IMG/VR virus record: IMGVR_UViG_3300025146_000011
Span: 1-64,000 of that record
Direction: 5' to 3' (one strand)
From: a virus
DNA: 64,000 bases
Numbering within the stretch: the stretch's first letter is position 1; each line of letters opens with the position of its first letter. The notes below the pieces were generated by a model. It was not told the DNA's origin and searched no databases. It saw nothing but the letters and a program-made list of their open reading frames with translations. Both the position numbers and the translations under genes were made by a program. Shown piece after piece: positions 8,114-14,812 of this stretch.

Positions 8114-8294
8114 TATAATTACATATAGCAATAATGCCGTTCTTAATTGTTACTGTGGTAGTAATGCTTCAGTGCTTTATATAATTGCTAGTAGTTATAT
8201 GTGTTGTTTTAATCGTGCTATACCACCAACAATGACTAGTGGTATAGCTACGCCAGATTTTGTTATTGGGATGTTATTGGGTATAGCCAAATAA
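8103..8294 (+). CDS. LLGI-tail family small protein
   Basis: 63 residues overlapping the previous gene by 11 bases. It ends in IATPDFVIGMLLGIAK, the family signature plus two residues. The N-terminal part is strand-rich with five cysteines (AVLNCYCGSNASVLYIIASS). It is the last plus-strand gene before an isolated minus-strand gene. Confidence 0.65.
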   Translation: MIYDIITYSNNAVLNCYCGSNASVLYIIASSYMCCFNRAIPPTMTSGIATPDFVIGMLLGIAK

Positions 8295-8323
8295 AAAACA
8301 AAAGCGTATCCCAAAGGATACGC
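8290..8323 (-). terminator. Rho-independent terminator (minus strand)
   Basis: Perfect 8-bp stem GCGTATCC/GGATACGC (8304-8311, 8316-8323) with a 4-base loop. On the minus strand it is followed by TTTTGTTTTTT. It ends transcription of the minus-strand gene at 8405-8629. Confidence 0.75.
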
Positions 8324-8404
8324 ACAGATCGTATAACCACCAGAACTTTGGGTTGTATTCGTCCATATCTTATCTAGTGATTGTCTTTTAAGACAAAGTT
8401 TTAA

Positions 8405-8629
8405 TTAGTAGTGGTAACTTGTAGTTACGTTGATATCAGCTAACGTACCTTGTTCTATCTTAAGAAGGTCCATCTTAAGACCACGTAGGATAATGCTTAA
8501 ATCAGCAAGTCCTGAGAGGTCGTCGGAAACGGGATTGTCTGAGGTTAAAACAATACCGTTCTTATGGTCTATAAAAGACTCAGTGTTCCTAAGTCCACGT
8601 TTAATATAGCGAACTTTGAAAGCAGCCAT
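8405..8629 (-). CDS. isolated minus-strand hypothetical protein
   Basis: 74 residues. ATG at 8629 is eight bases after AAGGAG; an earlier ATG at 8635 is too close to it. Sequence starts MAAFKVRYIKRGL and includes a charged central part and a C-terminal segment NVTTSYHY. It is the only minus-strand gene among more than 50 kb of plus-strand genes, with its own promoter and terminator. No family recognised; a regulatory or early role is a guess from its position. Confidence 0.7.
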   Translation of the reverse strand: MAAFKVRYIKRGLRNTESFIDHKNGIVLTSDNPVSDDLSGLADLSIILRGLKMDLLKIEQGTLADINVTTSYHY

Positions 8630-8670
8630 GTACATATCTCCTTTCTTATTTGAGGTAGCTTACAAAGACA

Positions 8671-8699
8671 ATAATAGCATAGTATAGGAGGATATACAA
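8671..8699 (-). promoter_or_regulatory. sigma70-like promoter (minus strand)
   Basis: On the minus strand TTGTAT (8699-8694), a 17-base spacer and TATTAT (8676-8671). It lies about 45 bases upstream of the isolated minus-strand gene's start. Confidence 0.6.
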
Positions 8700-8731
8700 G
8701 TAATATGTATGTTAGCGAAGTTAGGTATAAT

Positions 8732-8760
8732 TTATTGTTTGATTAAACAATAATATTTTT
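8732..8760 (+). terminator. AT-rich hairpin with T-run
   Basis: TTATTGTTT (8732-8740) and AAACAATAA (8745-8753) form a perfect 9-bp stem with a 4-base loop, followed by TATTTTT. The stem is weak (AT-rich), so it could be an operator rather than a terminator. It lies between the minus-strand promoter and the next plus-strand gene. Confidence 0.4.
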
Positions 8761-8842
8761 CAAGAACACTATAACAAATAAGTGGTCGAGTAGACTATCT
8801 ATAACACCATCCCATTTAGCTCATTGTGCTCTACAGGATAAG

Positions 8843-9067
8843 TTGGAATGGTATGCGCCAACTCAAATGAAAACACCATTAGCTTCAACCAATGTAGTAG
8901 CAATAGATATTATGGATGACTATCTAGATTTACGGGTAAGAATTACCGTCCGTGAGATGAATAAGATTAGGGCTATGTATCCTAAATGCAGAGGTCTTAA
9001 TACAACAACACCAGCAATAGTATGTCAAGCACTCTTTGGTATAGAAGTACCATGTTTATATGATTAA
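8843..9067 (+). CDS. LLGI-tail family small protein (possible N-terminal extension)
   Basis: 74 residues from a TTG codon, ending in TTTPAIVCQALFGIEVPCLYD, the family tail plus a short extension. The frame is open upstream to 8747 and reads SITPSHLAHCALQDK just before the TTG, a second copy of the TP motif, but no ATG, GTG or TTG was found in that stretch. The gene may therefore be a decayed longer member or use an unusual start. Confidence 0.55.
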   Translation: MEWYAPTQMKTPLASTNVVAIDIMDDYLDLRVRITVREMNKIRAMYPKCRGLNTTTPAIVCQALFGIEVPCLYD

Positions 9068-9266
9068 ACAATGCTGTAATTCTCTATATCAATCTATATC
9101 AATATACCATGGTATTAATCATTGGGGTGTGCACGTAGCAAAGACCAAACTTGACACTTCATATTGTTATGAGTTGGTATCTTGTTCGCCAAATGCTGAG
9201 ATTTCAACGCCTAGTCTTGTAGTCAAATTTTTACTTGGTATTTACAATAAAGAATTTTTTGAATAA
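9060..9266 (+). CDS. LLGI-tail family small protein
   Basis: 68 residues, ATG overlapping the previous family gene by 8 bases. The tail ISTPSLVVKFLLGI is followed by seven more residues. It forms a tandem pair with the upstream member. Function unknown. Confidence 0.65.
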   Translation: MIKQCCNSLYQSISIYHGINHWGVHVAKTKLDTSYCYELVSCSPNAEISTPSLVVKFLLGIYNKEFFE

Positions 9267-9277
9267 GAAGGTGTAAT

Positions 9278-9499
9278 ATGGCTAAATCAATAACCAAGAG
9301 ATTAGAAATATTTTATGCTGGTGTGGAAGATTGGTACTTGGGTATTAATGGCAAGTATCCTTTGGAGCGTTTGGTACATCCATACAAAGAAGGTAACTGT
9401 ATCGAAGAAGAAGTAGAGATGCAATGCCTGGGTAGGATATTAGTTATGCTGTTAGATATCTTTCCAGAGCTAAACCAGAAGGAGAAAACTATTGAATAA
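9278..9499 (+). CDS. hypothetical protein, weak LLGI similarity
   Basis: 73 residues behind AAGAAGGTG. The segment GRILVMLLDI (about 52-61) resembles the family tail, but no TP precedes it and a charged extension follows. It may be a divergent family member, given its position after two clear ones. Overlaps the next gene by 8 bases. Confidence 0.65.
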   Translation: MAKSITKRLEIFYAGVEDWYLGINGKYPLERLVHPYKEGNCIEEEVEMQCLGRILVMLLDIFPELNQKEKTIE

Positions 9500-9755
9500 G
9501 ATATTTAAGATAGTATTAGTTCTCTTATCGATTGCTGCTTCACCAGTACTAATTACATGGGGTAGAATAGAACAACTACCAGCTGTTATAGCTGGGATGA
9601 TACTTGGATGCGGTTCTATATTGCTTCTTGTAAGCGTATTGTTTGATGGCATACATATCAAGTCTATTAAGGTTGGTGATTTATCAAAAGAAGACATAGA
9701 TAGATTGCAAGAAAACCTTGATCGCAATGAGATTAAAAGAAAGGAGGATGTATAA
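9492..9755 (+). CDS. small membrane protein
   Basis: 87 residues, TTG start seven bases after AAGGAG. Two hydrophobic segments (about 4-20 and 29-50) are followed by a charged, probably cytoplasmic helix (LSKEDIDRLQENLDRNEIKR). No family recognised. Confidence 0.65.
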   Translation: MNKIFKIVLVLLSIAASPVLITWGRIEQLPAVIAGMILGCGSILLLVSVLFDGIHIKSIKVGDLSKEDIDRLQENLDRNEIKRKEDV

Positions 9756-9905
9756 GTGCCAGCACAAATATATGGTTGTAATTGCTCACACGAATTCCAA
9801 GATAAAAGATATGGCAAGGGCCAGAGAGTTCACAGTGAAGCTGGCAAGGGTACTAAATTACGTTGTACGGTATGTAGTAAAGAGAAAACTATATTAGTAA
9901 AATAA
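9756..9905 (+). CDS. small zinc-finger protein
   Basis: 49 residues, GTG start behind AAGGAGGATGTATAA. CNC near the start and CTVC near the end, with intervening Lys/Arg, suggest a small zinc-binding, nucleic-acid-binding protein. It directly precedes the Rad52-like gene. Confidence 0.6.
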   Translation: MPAQIYGCNCSHEFQDKRYGKGQRVHSEAGKGTKLRCTVCSKEKTILVK

Positions 9906-9925
9906 AAGGAGGTAAGTAATACGTA

Positions 9926-10651
9926 ATGTTTTTGCCAAAAGAGATAGTTGAAAAAATAAATAGGAAATTTGATCCTAGTTTAATTAAAAAACGTGAATTA
10001 CATAAAGGGGGTAAGGTTCTTAGTTATATCCCCACTCATGCAGTATTAGAGCGGTTAAATGAAGTATTTGGACATGACGTGGATAGTCGTATACTTTATT
10101 TTACGCCAGAAAGTACAGCAACAGACGAAGGTAATATAGTTGTTGTTGTTGAATTAACCGTTCGACATGAGGGTACCACAATAGTAAAGCAAGGCTTTGG
10201 TTCAGCTAAGGTTAAAAAGACCCAGGCTGGTATTATAGTAGACTTGGGTAATGATTATAAAGCAGCATCATCAGATGCTATCAAGAAAGCTGCATCACAA
10301 TTAGGTATTGGTCTACATCTATATGATGATAGTGATGAGATCGCAACAGAGATGTCCTCTGATACTACACTAACTACCCCAGTTCCAGTAACAACAATTA
10401 AAACACCTAATAAGTTTAATAGAAAACCAATAGTAACTACCGACTCTAGCAGTACATCTAATAACACCAACCCCGCTCCAGCATCTGAAAAGTCACTGAA
10501 CCTTATGTTTAAGTTGTTAGGAGAGCATAGCAAAACAGTTGCTGATTTTGGTTTACAAGAAGGCAACTTAACACAATCTGAAGTAAGCAAAGTAATCAAT
10601 CAATTGATTGGAGAATCAACGAGTAAGCCAAAAGAAAAAGTAAAAAGCTAA
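9926..10651 (+). CDS. Rad52/Rad22-type single-strand annealing protein
   Basis: 241 residues. Residues 1-145 match the Rad52/Rad22 core: SYIPTHAVLERLNEVFG near the N-terminus, a central strand pair, and DYKAASSDAIKKAASQLGIG followed by LHLY, the best-conserved part of the family. The C-terminal 95 residues are Ser/Thr/Pro-rich linker plus a small helical end. Such proteins anneal complementary single strands during recombination-dependent replication. RecA, SSB and a resolvase-like nuclease are encoded further right in the window. Confidence 0.85.
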   Translation: MFLPKEIVEKINRKFDPSLIKKRELHKGGKVLSYIPTHAVLERLNEVFGHDVDSRILYFTPESTATDEGNIVVVVELTVRHEGTTIVKQGFGSAKVKKTQAGIIVDLGNDYKAASSDAIKKAASQLGIGLHLYDDSDEIATEMSSDTTLTTPVPVTTIKTPNKFNRKPIVTTDSSSTSNNTNPAPASEKSLNLMFKLLGEHSKTVADFGLQEGNLTQSEVSKVINQLIGESTSKPKEKVKS

Positions 10652-10664
10652 GGAATCAAATAAA

Positions 10665-10832
10665 ATGTTTAGATGGATAAAGCAGATGATAAATCTATTG
10701 TTTGTAAAACAAAAAGAATCTAACCCTGTAAATAAAGTTACATCTAGTTCTTTTCCGTCTGATGAAATAGCAAACTTCTTATGGCATACTGAACAGCGTG
10801 CCAGGAGTTTGCACTACAAAAACAAAAAATAG
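10665..10832 (+). CDS. hypothetical small protein
   Basis: 55 residues starting MFRWIKQMINLLFVKQK, an amphipathic basic helix, with a Lys-rich end. It lies between the Rad52-like gene and a helix-turn-helix gene. The ribosome binding site is weak (AAGGAATCAAAT). No family recognised. Confidence 0.55.
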   Translation: MFRWIKQMINLLFVKQKESNPVNKVTSSSFPSDEIANFLWHTEQRARSLHYKNKK

Positions 10833-10851
10833 TATCGAAAGGAGGAGCATA

Positions 10852-11037
10852 ATGCTCACAAACAGACAAAGGAACAAAATCTTCAATGCTGTTATTAAGA
10901 ATAGTGGCAAGAAGAAGCCTCTCCCTATTAGTAATCTTGCTGAGAAGCTTGGGTTCTCAACATCTCAAGTTGCAGCAGTAAAAGCATGGGGAACCATGAA
11001 GGGCCAATTCCCTTACAATGTAGGAGAACGGCGCTAA
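10852..11037 (+). CDS. small helix-turn-helix protein
   Basis: 61 residues from ATG 10852 behind AAGGAGGAGC. PISNLAEKLGFSTSQVAAVK (about 29-48) reads like a helix-turn-helix; the N-terminus is basic. It is likely a DNA-binding regulator. It is the last gene before a GC-rich hairpin. Confidence 0.65.
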   Translation: MLTNRQRNKIFNAVIKNSGKKKPLPISNLAEKLGFSTSQVAAVKAWGTMKGQFPYNVGERR

Positions 11038-11046
11038 AATAGAACA

Positions 11047-11069
11047 GGGCGGGGCTTATAGCCCCGCCC
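11047..11069 (+). terminator. GC-rich hairpin, probable terminator
   Basis: GGGCGGGGC (11047-11055), loop TTATA, GCCCCGCCC (11061-11069). The 9-bp stem is very stable for this AT-rich genome, and a TCT-rich stretch follows but no long T-run. It separates the Rad52 region from the ubiquitin-like cassette. Confidence 0.65.
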
Positions 11070-11094
11070 CTCTATCTTCAAATAGGAGGATAAC

Positions 11095-11307
11095 GTGCCT
11101 ATATACGAATATAAATGTGGTGATTGTAATAAAATAACCACACATATTAATACTATAGATAATCGTCATAATACACCTCCATGTAGTATATGCGAAGGAA
11201 TAACCAAATTAATAATCAGCTTGTCTGATTTTAATATGCCTGCGCCAAGAGTAATTAAGAAAACATTGGGTGAATATGACGACAATAATGAGTACATAAC
11301 AGACTAA
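11095..11307 (+). CDS. FmdB-type zinc-ribbon protein
   Basis: 70 residues, GTG start behind TAGGAGGATAAC. The N-terminus MPIYEYKCGDC is the hallmark of FmdB-type putative regulatory zinc ribbons; the second cysteine pair is CSIC (about 32-35). Role unknown. It is the first gene of the ubiquitin-like cassette operon. A second FmdB-like gene is at 53533. Confidence 0.8.
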   Translation: MPIYEYKCGDCNKITTHINTIDNRHNTPPCSICEGITKLIISLSDFNMPAPRVIKKTLGEYDDNNEYITD

Positions 11308-11323
11308 GAAGGAGAAGTATATA

Positions 11324-11560
11324 ATGAATATCAATGACTTTAATGAAGTAGGAAAGATTCTCATAAATGGAGAGGTAATTTCTTATGACGGGAGCATGTC
11401 CCTTTTAGAGGCTTTAAAACAAGCTCTAAAAACTAGGAATATTACTACCGTAGACGTAATCCTTAATGGTCGTGAAATAGTTAATAAGAATGAGCTGCCT
11501 CTTGACCTAGCACACGATGATGTCCTAGAATTGAGAACATATGCTAAACCTGGAAGATAA
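11324..11560 (+). CDS. ubiquitin-like (ThiS/MoaD/PRTRC-C-like) protein
   Basis: 78 residues, AAGGAGAAG upstream. The pattern is a beta-grasp fold: strand KILINGEVISYD, helix SLLEALKQALKT, strand TTVDVILNGREIV, then the typical loop LDLAHDDVLEL and a last strand RTYAKPGR. The C-terminus is KPGR rather than GG, so either a single Gly is exposed after trimming or the protein is not conjugated in the classical way. It overlaps the E2-like gene by 20 bases, and E1 and JAB genes follow. This order suggests a Ubl-modifier system like PRTRC. Confidence 0.75.
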   Translation: MNINDFNEVGKILINGEVISYDGSMSLLEALKQALKTRNITTVDVILNGREIVNKNELPLDLAHDDVLELRTYAKPGR

Positions 11561-12158
11561 TGAAGTAGAAACGCTCTATGCTATTGTACAAGAGCAGGAA
11601 AAACAAGACAGATATGATATAGAAAGCGGTCTTGCGACGCACAATACATGTTTGAGAGTCTTAAATAATCACATCACAAACACAATAACACTACCTCAAC
11701 CTGGTATATACCAGGTTGAGGATAGCCAGATCTACTCAATAGCATTTGGAAACTTTTCTATTAAAAAAATATATCATAATAATGTAACCTGGAACATTCC
11801 AGTTCATATGCAAGAAACAGTACCACTCATGATAATATATGAGCCACCAGTAAGCATACGGCTTTTGCCTATTCCAGGCATTACACCAGATAATTGGAAA
11901 GAGTATTTTCCGCCTTTTCATTATGATAAAGATACCAATCAGGTTTGCTTTGGAAGCACTGTCTTTACAACAAAGCCTGAAAACTTACAAAACAGAGTTT
12001 CTGACATAGAAAATATTTTAAGTATCTATAATACAGATAGCGCACATACTCTTAGGGATGATTGCGATTTATCATCTAGTTGGACACAAATATTAGATGA
12101 TCTAAGAAATATATCTTTAGGAAGTATTCCTAAGTTTCTTACAGCAGTCTTAATTTAA
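11541..12158 (+). CDS. E2-like protein (PRTRC-B / Prok-E2 family D-like)
   Basis: 205 residues, ATG inside the end of the Ubl gene. The core resembles PRTRC system protein B: a run of prolines (IRLLPIPGITPD, about 107-117) followed by FPPFHYDKDTNQVCFGS (123-139). Cys136 in the VCFGS motif is the candidate active-site cysteine. In known systems this protein would take the modifier from the E1 and pass it on. Assignment rests on motif pattern and gene order. It contains a perfect 28-bp palindrome (11694-11721). Confidence 0.6.
   Translation: MLNLEDNEVETLYAIVQEQEKQDRYDIESGLATHNTCLRVLNNHITNTITLPQPGIYQVEDSQIYSIAFGNFSIKKIYHNNVTWNIPVHMQETVPLMIIYEPPVSIRLLPIPGITPDNWKEYFPPFHYDKDTNQVCFGSTVFTTKPENLQNRVSDIENILSIYNTDSAHTLRDDCDLSSSWTQILDDLRNISLGSIPKFLTAVLI
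11694..11721. repeat. 28-bp perfect palindrome inside the E2-like gene
   Basis: Two 14-base arms, starting CCTCAACCTGGTAT, meet with no spacer. It codes for LPQPGIYQVE and also can form a hairpin in the mRNA. It could be a protein binding site or an mRNA processing or attenuation site. Confidence 0.8.
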
Positions 12159-12170
12159 GGAGGCTAAACC

Positions 12171-13109
12171 ATGGTAAAAACAACAAACATAACAATAATA
12201 GGATGTGGAGGTGTTGGATCGTGGATTGCTTACTTTCTTGCATTAGCTTCGAAAGATTCACATTTTTCTAGTATTAATAACCTAACTCTTATTGATTATG
12301 ATACATTAGAAGACAATAATCTTACAAGATTACCTACAACACATACTGATAGAAACACAAAAAAAGTAACATATCTTAGCAAGACCATTTACGATACAAA
12401 ACCTGCATTTACAATAAACGTTATGTCTAGTGCTTTATCTAGTGATAACATTAGTGTTTTATTAAATGATACTACACATGTATTTTGTGCTACTGATACT
12501 GTAGATATTCAGAGATTAGTTAGAACTTACTGTCAAGACAATCGAATAAAATATCAACGCGCTGGATATGACGGTGATTGGATTACAATTACAAGAGGTA
12601 TACCAATAACCTTTGATCCCCAGCAAGAACATCAAGAAGGAACTGACTACAGCGATAAACCAAAGGTTTATCAAGCTGCTCTTGCTGGATTACTTGCTGT
12701 ATACTCTATGTTTGAGAATGAGGTTTCTATATCTGCTCCAATGAGTACTTTAACTGCGTTTAATTCCTCCTTAATACCGAAAACAATATTAAATAAGATA
12801 AAAGATGATGTTAAGGATGAGATACTTGATGATGGTGATTACCATGGCAGTGATGACTGTAACCATGAAGATTGTTGGGTATTTGATGACGCAATAGATA
12901 GCTACTTAGACAATATAGATATTGATAGTTTGCCAAGTAGAGTTCAAGATGTTGTTGATAAATATATAGAACGTATGGATAAACATGATGTTCCACAAAA
13001 TCTCATAGACGATATTATTGAAGATTTTAAAGACGAGATGACTGAAGACGATATTCCTAATGAACTAATAAGAGAACTTAAAATTAATTTTACAACATCG
13101 GAGGATTAA
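12171..13109 (+). CDS. ThiF/E1-like adenylating enzyme
   Basis: 312 residues, AAGGAGG upstream. The Rossmann ATP-binding motif is GCGGVGS (11-17); LIDYDTLEDNNLTR (40-53) carries the acidic and Asn/Arg residues of E1/ThiF active sites, followed by a Lys pair (64-65) and FCATDTVDIQ. These enzymes adenylate the C-terminus of a ubiquitin-like protein. The C-terminal 90 residues are unusually acidic and contain CNHEDC, perhaps a small metal site or partner-binding tail. It lies between the E2-like and JAB genes. Confidence 0.85.
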   Translation: MVKTTNITIIGCGGVGSWIAYFLALASKDSHFSSINNLTLIDYDTLEDNNLTRLPTTHTDRNTKKVTYLSKTIYDTKPAFTINVMSSALSSDNISVLLNDTTHVFCATDTVDIQRLVRTYCQDNRIKYQRAGYDGDWITITRGIPITFDPQQEHQEGTDYSDKPKVYQAALAGLLAVYSMFENEVSISAPMSTLTAFNSSLIPKTILNKIKDDVKDEILDDGDYHGSDDCNHEDCWVFDDAIDSYLDNIDIDSLPSRVQDVVDKYIERMDKHDVPQNLIDDIIEDFKDEMTEDDIPNELIRELKINFTTSED

Positions 13110-13112
13110 TTT

Positions 13113-13967
13113 ATGATGACATTAGCTACAAAACCATGTATAAGTTGTGACTGGGTATCTGCTCAGAGTGATGTACTATATTTCTCAATGAAACTATGGG
13201 AGAAATGGGTATACGCCACTAAGGTTTATCCAGACTTAGAGCTACTTGCTTTATTTAAAGTAAATAAATCCCGTGAAATTACCGAACTAGTATTTCCAGA
13301 ACAGGAAATTGCAGTTGCAGATTGCTTATTAAAAGAACAAAAAGGGCAGTGGGATGGAATGATACATTCTCATCATACTATGTCCGCTAAATTTTCCAGT
13401 ATGGACTATGATACTGTTTTACCTAATTACAAATTTGCCATAGTAACTAATCATATGGGGAATATAGAAGCAACTGAACAGGTAGACTTGCCTTGCGGAG
13501 GCAAGGGATATAAGAAAATAAATATAATTATTAGTCCAGCATTTGTTGATAGCGAACAAATAAGGTCAGTTATACTAAGAACCGTTAGTGTAAAACCTCA
13601 AACTACGTTTGCCTATGAGCGTATAGAAGATTATAGTTTCCCGCAAAACCACGATGTCCCCTGGAAAAATGACTTATTTGATAGTTACACAGAAAAATCC
13701 AATATTCCAGATCAGGTTGTTAATTTAGCTGAACACCTTCTTTATGATAAGCAACACAAGATAAATAAATATATTGCTGTACTAAGCAAGCTTAGCGATA
13801 ATAGCTTAACTGGTATACAGTTGTCTCTAATGGCATCCACCACAGATAATCAACTTATTCTAGATAAATTAGAAGACATTGATTGTATTAACAATATAAA
13901 TGGATACACATATATTACCGAGTCGGGACTTGATCTCCTAGATTATCTAAGTAGTACTACTATATAG
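13113..13967 (+). CDS. JAB/JAMM-domain isopeptidase (PRTRC-A-like)
   Basis: 284 residues, GGAGG upstream, three bases after the E1 gene. A full JAMM metal motif is present: Glu43 (LELLALF) as the likely catalytic acid, then HSHHTMSAKFSSMD with His85, His87, Ser95 and Asp98. JAMM proteases remove or trim ubiquitin-like modifiers. The C-terminal 100 residues are helical and look like a separate small domain. Last gene of the cassette; a promoter for the next unit starts three bases after its stop. Confidence 0.85.
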   Translation: MMTLATKPCISCDWVSAQSDVLYFSMKLWEKWVYATKVYPDLELLALFKVNKSREITELVFPEQEIAVADCLLKEQKGQWDGMIHSHHTMSAKFSSMDYDTVLPNYKFAIVTNHMGNIEATEQVDLPCGGKGYKKINIIISPAFVDSEQIRSVILRTVSVKPQTTFAYERIEDYSFPQNHDVPWKNDLFDSYTEKSNIPDQVVNLAEHLLYDKQHKINKYIAVLSKLSDNSLTGIQLSLMASTTDNQLILDKLEDIDCINNINGYTYITESGLDLLDYLSSTTI

Positions 13968-13970
13968 AAT

Positions 13971-13999
13971 TTGACAAGTCACAATTATTATATTATATA
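13971..13999 (+). promoter_or_regulatory. sigma70-like promoter
   Basis: Consensus TTGACA (13971-13976), 17-base spacer and TATATA (13994-13999), with another TATAAT at 14000-14005. It lies directly after the JAB gene and drives the two zinc-ribbon genes. Confidence 0.75.
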
Positions 14000-14026
14000 T
14001 ATAATAGATTAAGAAAGGTAGGTATT

Positions 14027-14248
14027 ATGAAAGTAATTACACAAGGTAAGAGTAGGTTTTGGGAAGGTAGACAATTTACTTGTCCTGATTGTAATGTGTC
14101 TTTTGTTTTAGAACTTAAAGATTGGGGTTATTTCATGTATCGTCATAAACTAAACAAAGAATGTTGTATAAGTATACATTGTACAAGCTGCTATAGTATT
14201 ATTCCATTAAACTTAAAACAAGGAGTATGCGATGAAACAAATACCTAA
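14027..14248 (+). CDS. zinc-ribbon protein
   Basis: 73 residues behind AAGAAAGGTAGG. CPDC (about 19-22) and CTSC (about 52-55) form a probable zinc ribbon; a further CC pair precedes the second half. First gene after a consensus promoter, overlapping a second zinc-ribbon gene by 17 bases. Confidence 0.7.
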   Translation: MKVITQGKSRFWEGRQFTCPDCNVSFVLELKDWGYFMYRHKLNKECCISIHCTSCYSIIPLNLKQGVCDETNT

Positions 14249-14411
14249 TGGTGTTTCGTTATTTGAGTTTGCAGAAATAGGAAATAAACTAACCTGCACT
14301 AATTGTGAGGCAGTATTAGAATTGGAACGTCTTGATGTTGTTGACATAAAACTAAAGAGATTTACTATGTGTTCAGAGTGTAATCATAGAATAGAAGACG
14401 TACGTATTTAG
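14232..14411 (+). CDS. zinc-ribbon protein
   Basis: 59 residues, ATG six bases after AAGGAG. CTNC (24-27) and CSEC (about 48-51) make a four-cysteine zinc ribbon, spaced like the preceding protein, so the two may be paralogues. Its stop is followed at once by another consensus promoter. Confidence 0.7.
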   Translation: MKQIPNGVSLFEFAEIGNKLTCTNCEAVLELERLDVVDIKLKRFTMCSECNHRIEDVRI

Positions 14412-14412
14412 T

Positions 14413-14441
14413 TTGACAAATCTCACTATTTATGTTATAAA
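14413..14441 (+). promoter_or_regulatory. sigma70-like promoter
   Basis: TTGACA (14413-14418), 17-base spacer, TATAAA (14436-14441). A near-consensus promoter just upstream of the lysine-rich protein gene, which is therefore probably highly expressed. Confidence 0.75.
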
Positions 14442-14493
14442 TAAAAAGAAGAGTAATTTATTCTTCCTACCTCTTTTGTAAAGGAGATTGAAA

Positions 14494-14589
14494 GTGGCAA
14501 CTAAAAAAAGTAAGAAAACAACTACAAAAAAGAAGGCACCAGCATTTGCGGCCAACAAAACGAACAAACCCGCCAAAAAGAAAAAGTAA
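14494..14589 (+). CDS. lysine-rich small basic protein
   Basis: 31 residues, GTG start behind AAAGGAGATTG. About half of the residues are Lys (for example KKSKKTTTKKK and the C-terminal KKKK), resembling bacterial histone-like tails. It probably binds DNA or RNA. It ends at AAAAAG-TAA; the overlapping +1 frame continues the basic run and then a long acidic helix, so a frameshifted fusion with the 14546 frame is possible. Confidence 0.6.
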   Translation: MATKKSKKTTTKKKAPAFAANKTNKPAKKKK

Positions 14590-14812
14590 AAAGCCCTCAT
14601 CTTCACAAGCCCGTCAAATAGAGCATCCAAAGCTCCAGGAGATCCTCCGACAAGTTCTAAAGGTAGAACAATTAAAGGAGGATCTTCTTCTTGAGGCAGC
14701 AGAATACTGTGAGGATAATAATTTAAGCTTAGAAGATGCATTGAAAGTATTAAACACAAGCATTAACAAACACTATGATCAGGAAACAAAGAAAGGCAAT
14801 AAGAAAAATTAG
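14546..14812 (+). CDS. basic-acidic helical protein, start uncertain
   Basis: Up to 88 residues, in the +1 frame relative to the lysine-rich gene it overlaps. The only start is a TTG without a ribosome binding site. A basic N-terminus is followed by an acidic helix (QLKEDLLLEAAEYCEDNNLSLEDALKVL in two blocks). It may be the second half of a protein joined to 14494 by a +1 frameshift at AAG-TAA-A, or a decayed fusion. Function unknown. Confidence 0.5.
   Translation: MRPTKRTNPPKRKSKKPSSSQARQIEHPKLQEILRQVLKVEQLKEDLLLEAAEYCEDNNLSLEDALKVLNTSINKHYDQETKKGNKKN

Noticed and set aside
9470-9817. Minus-strand frame of 115 codons
   Set aside because: It covers three plus-strand genes with good ribosome binding sites and has no signals of its own.
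11541-12158. Counting the E2-like protein's end (SIPKFLTAVLI) as an LLGI tail
   Set aside because: Only loosely similar, lacks the TP-x-x-h-x-R-x-LLG core, and the protein is explained by its own family.
14430-14759. Minus-strand hydrophobic frame
   Set aside because: It is the antisense of a Lys-rich coding region and would oppose a consensus promoter and ribosome binding site on the plus strand.
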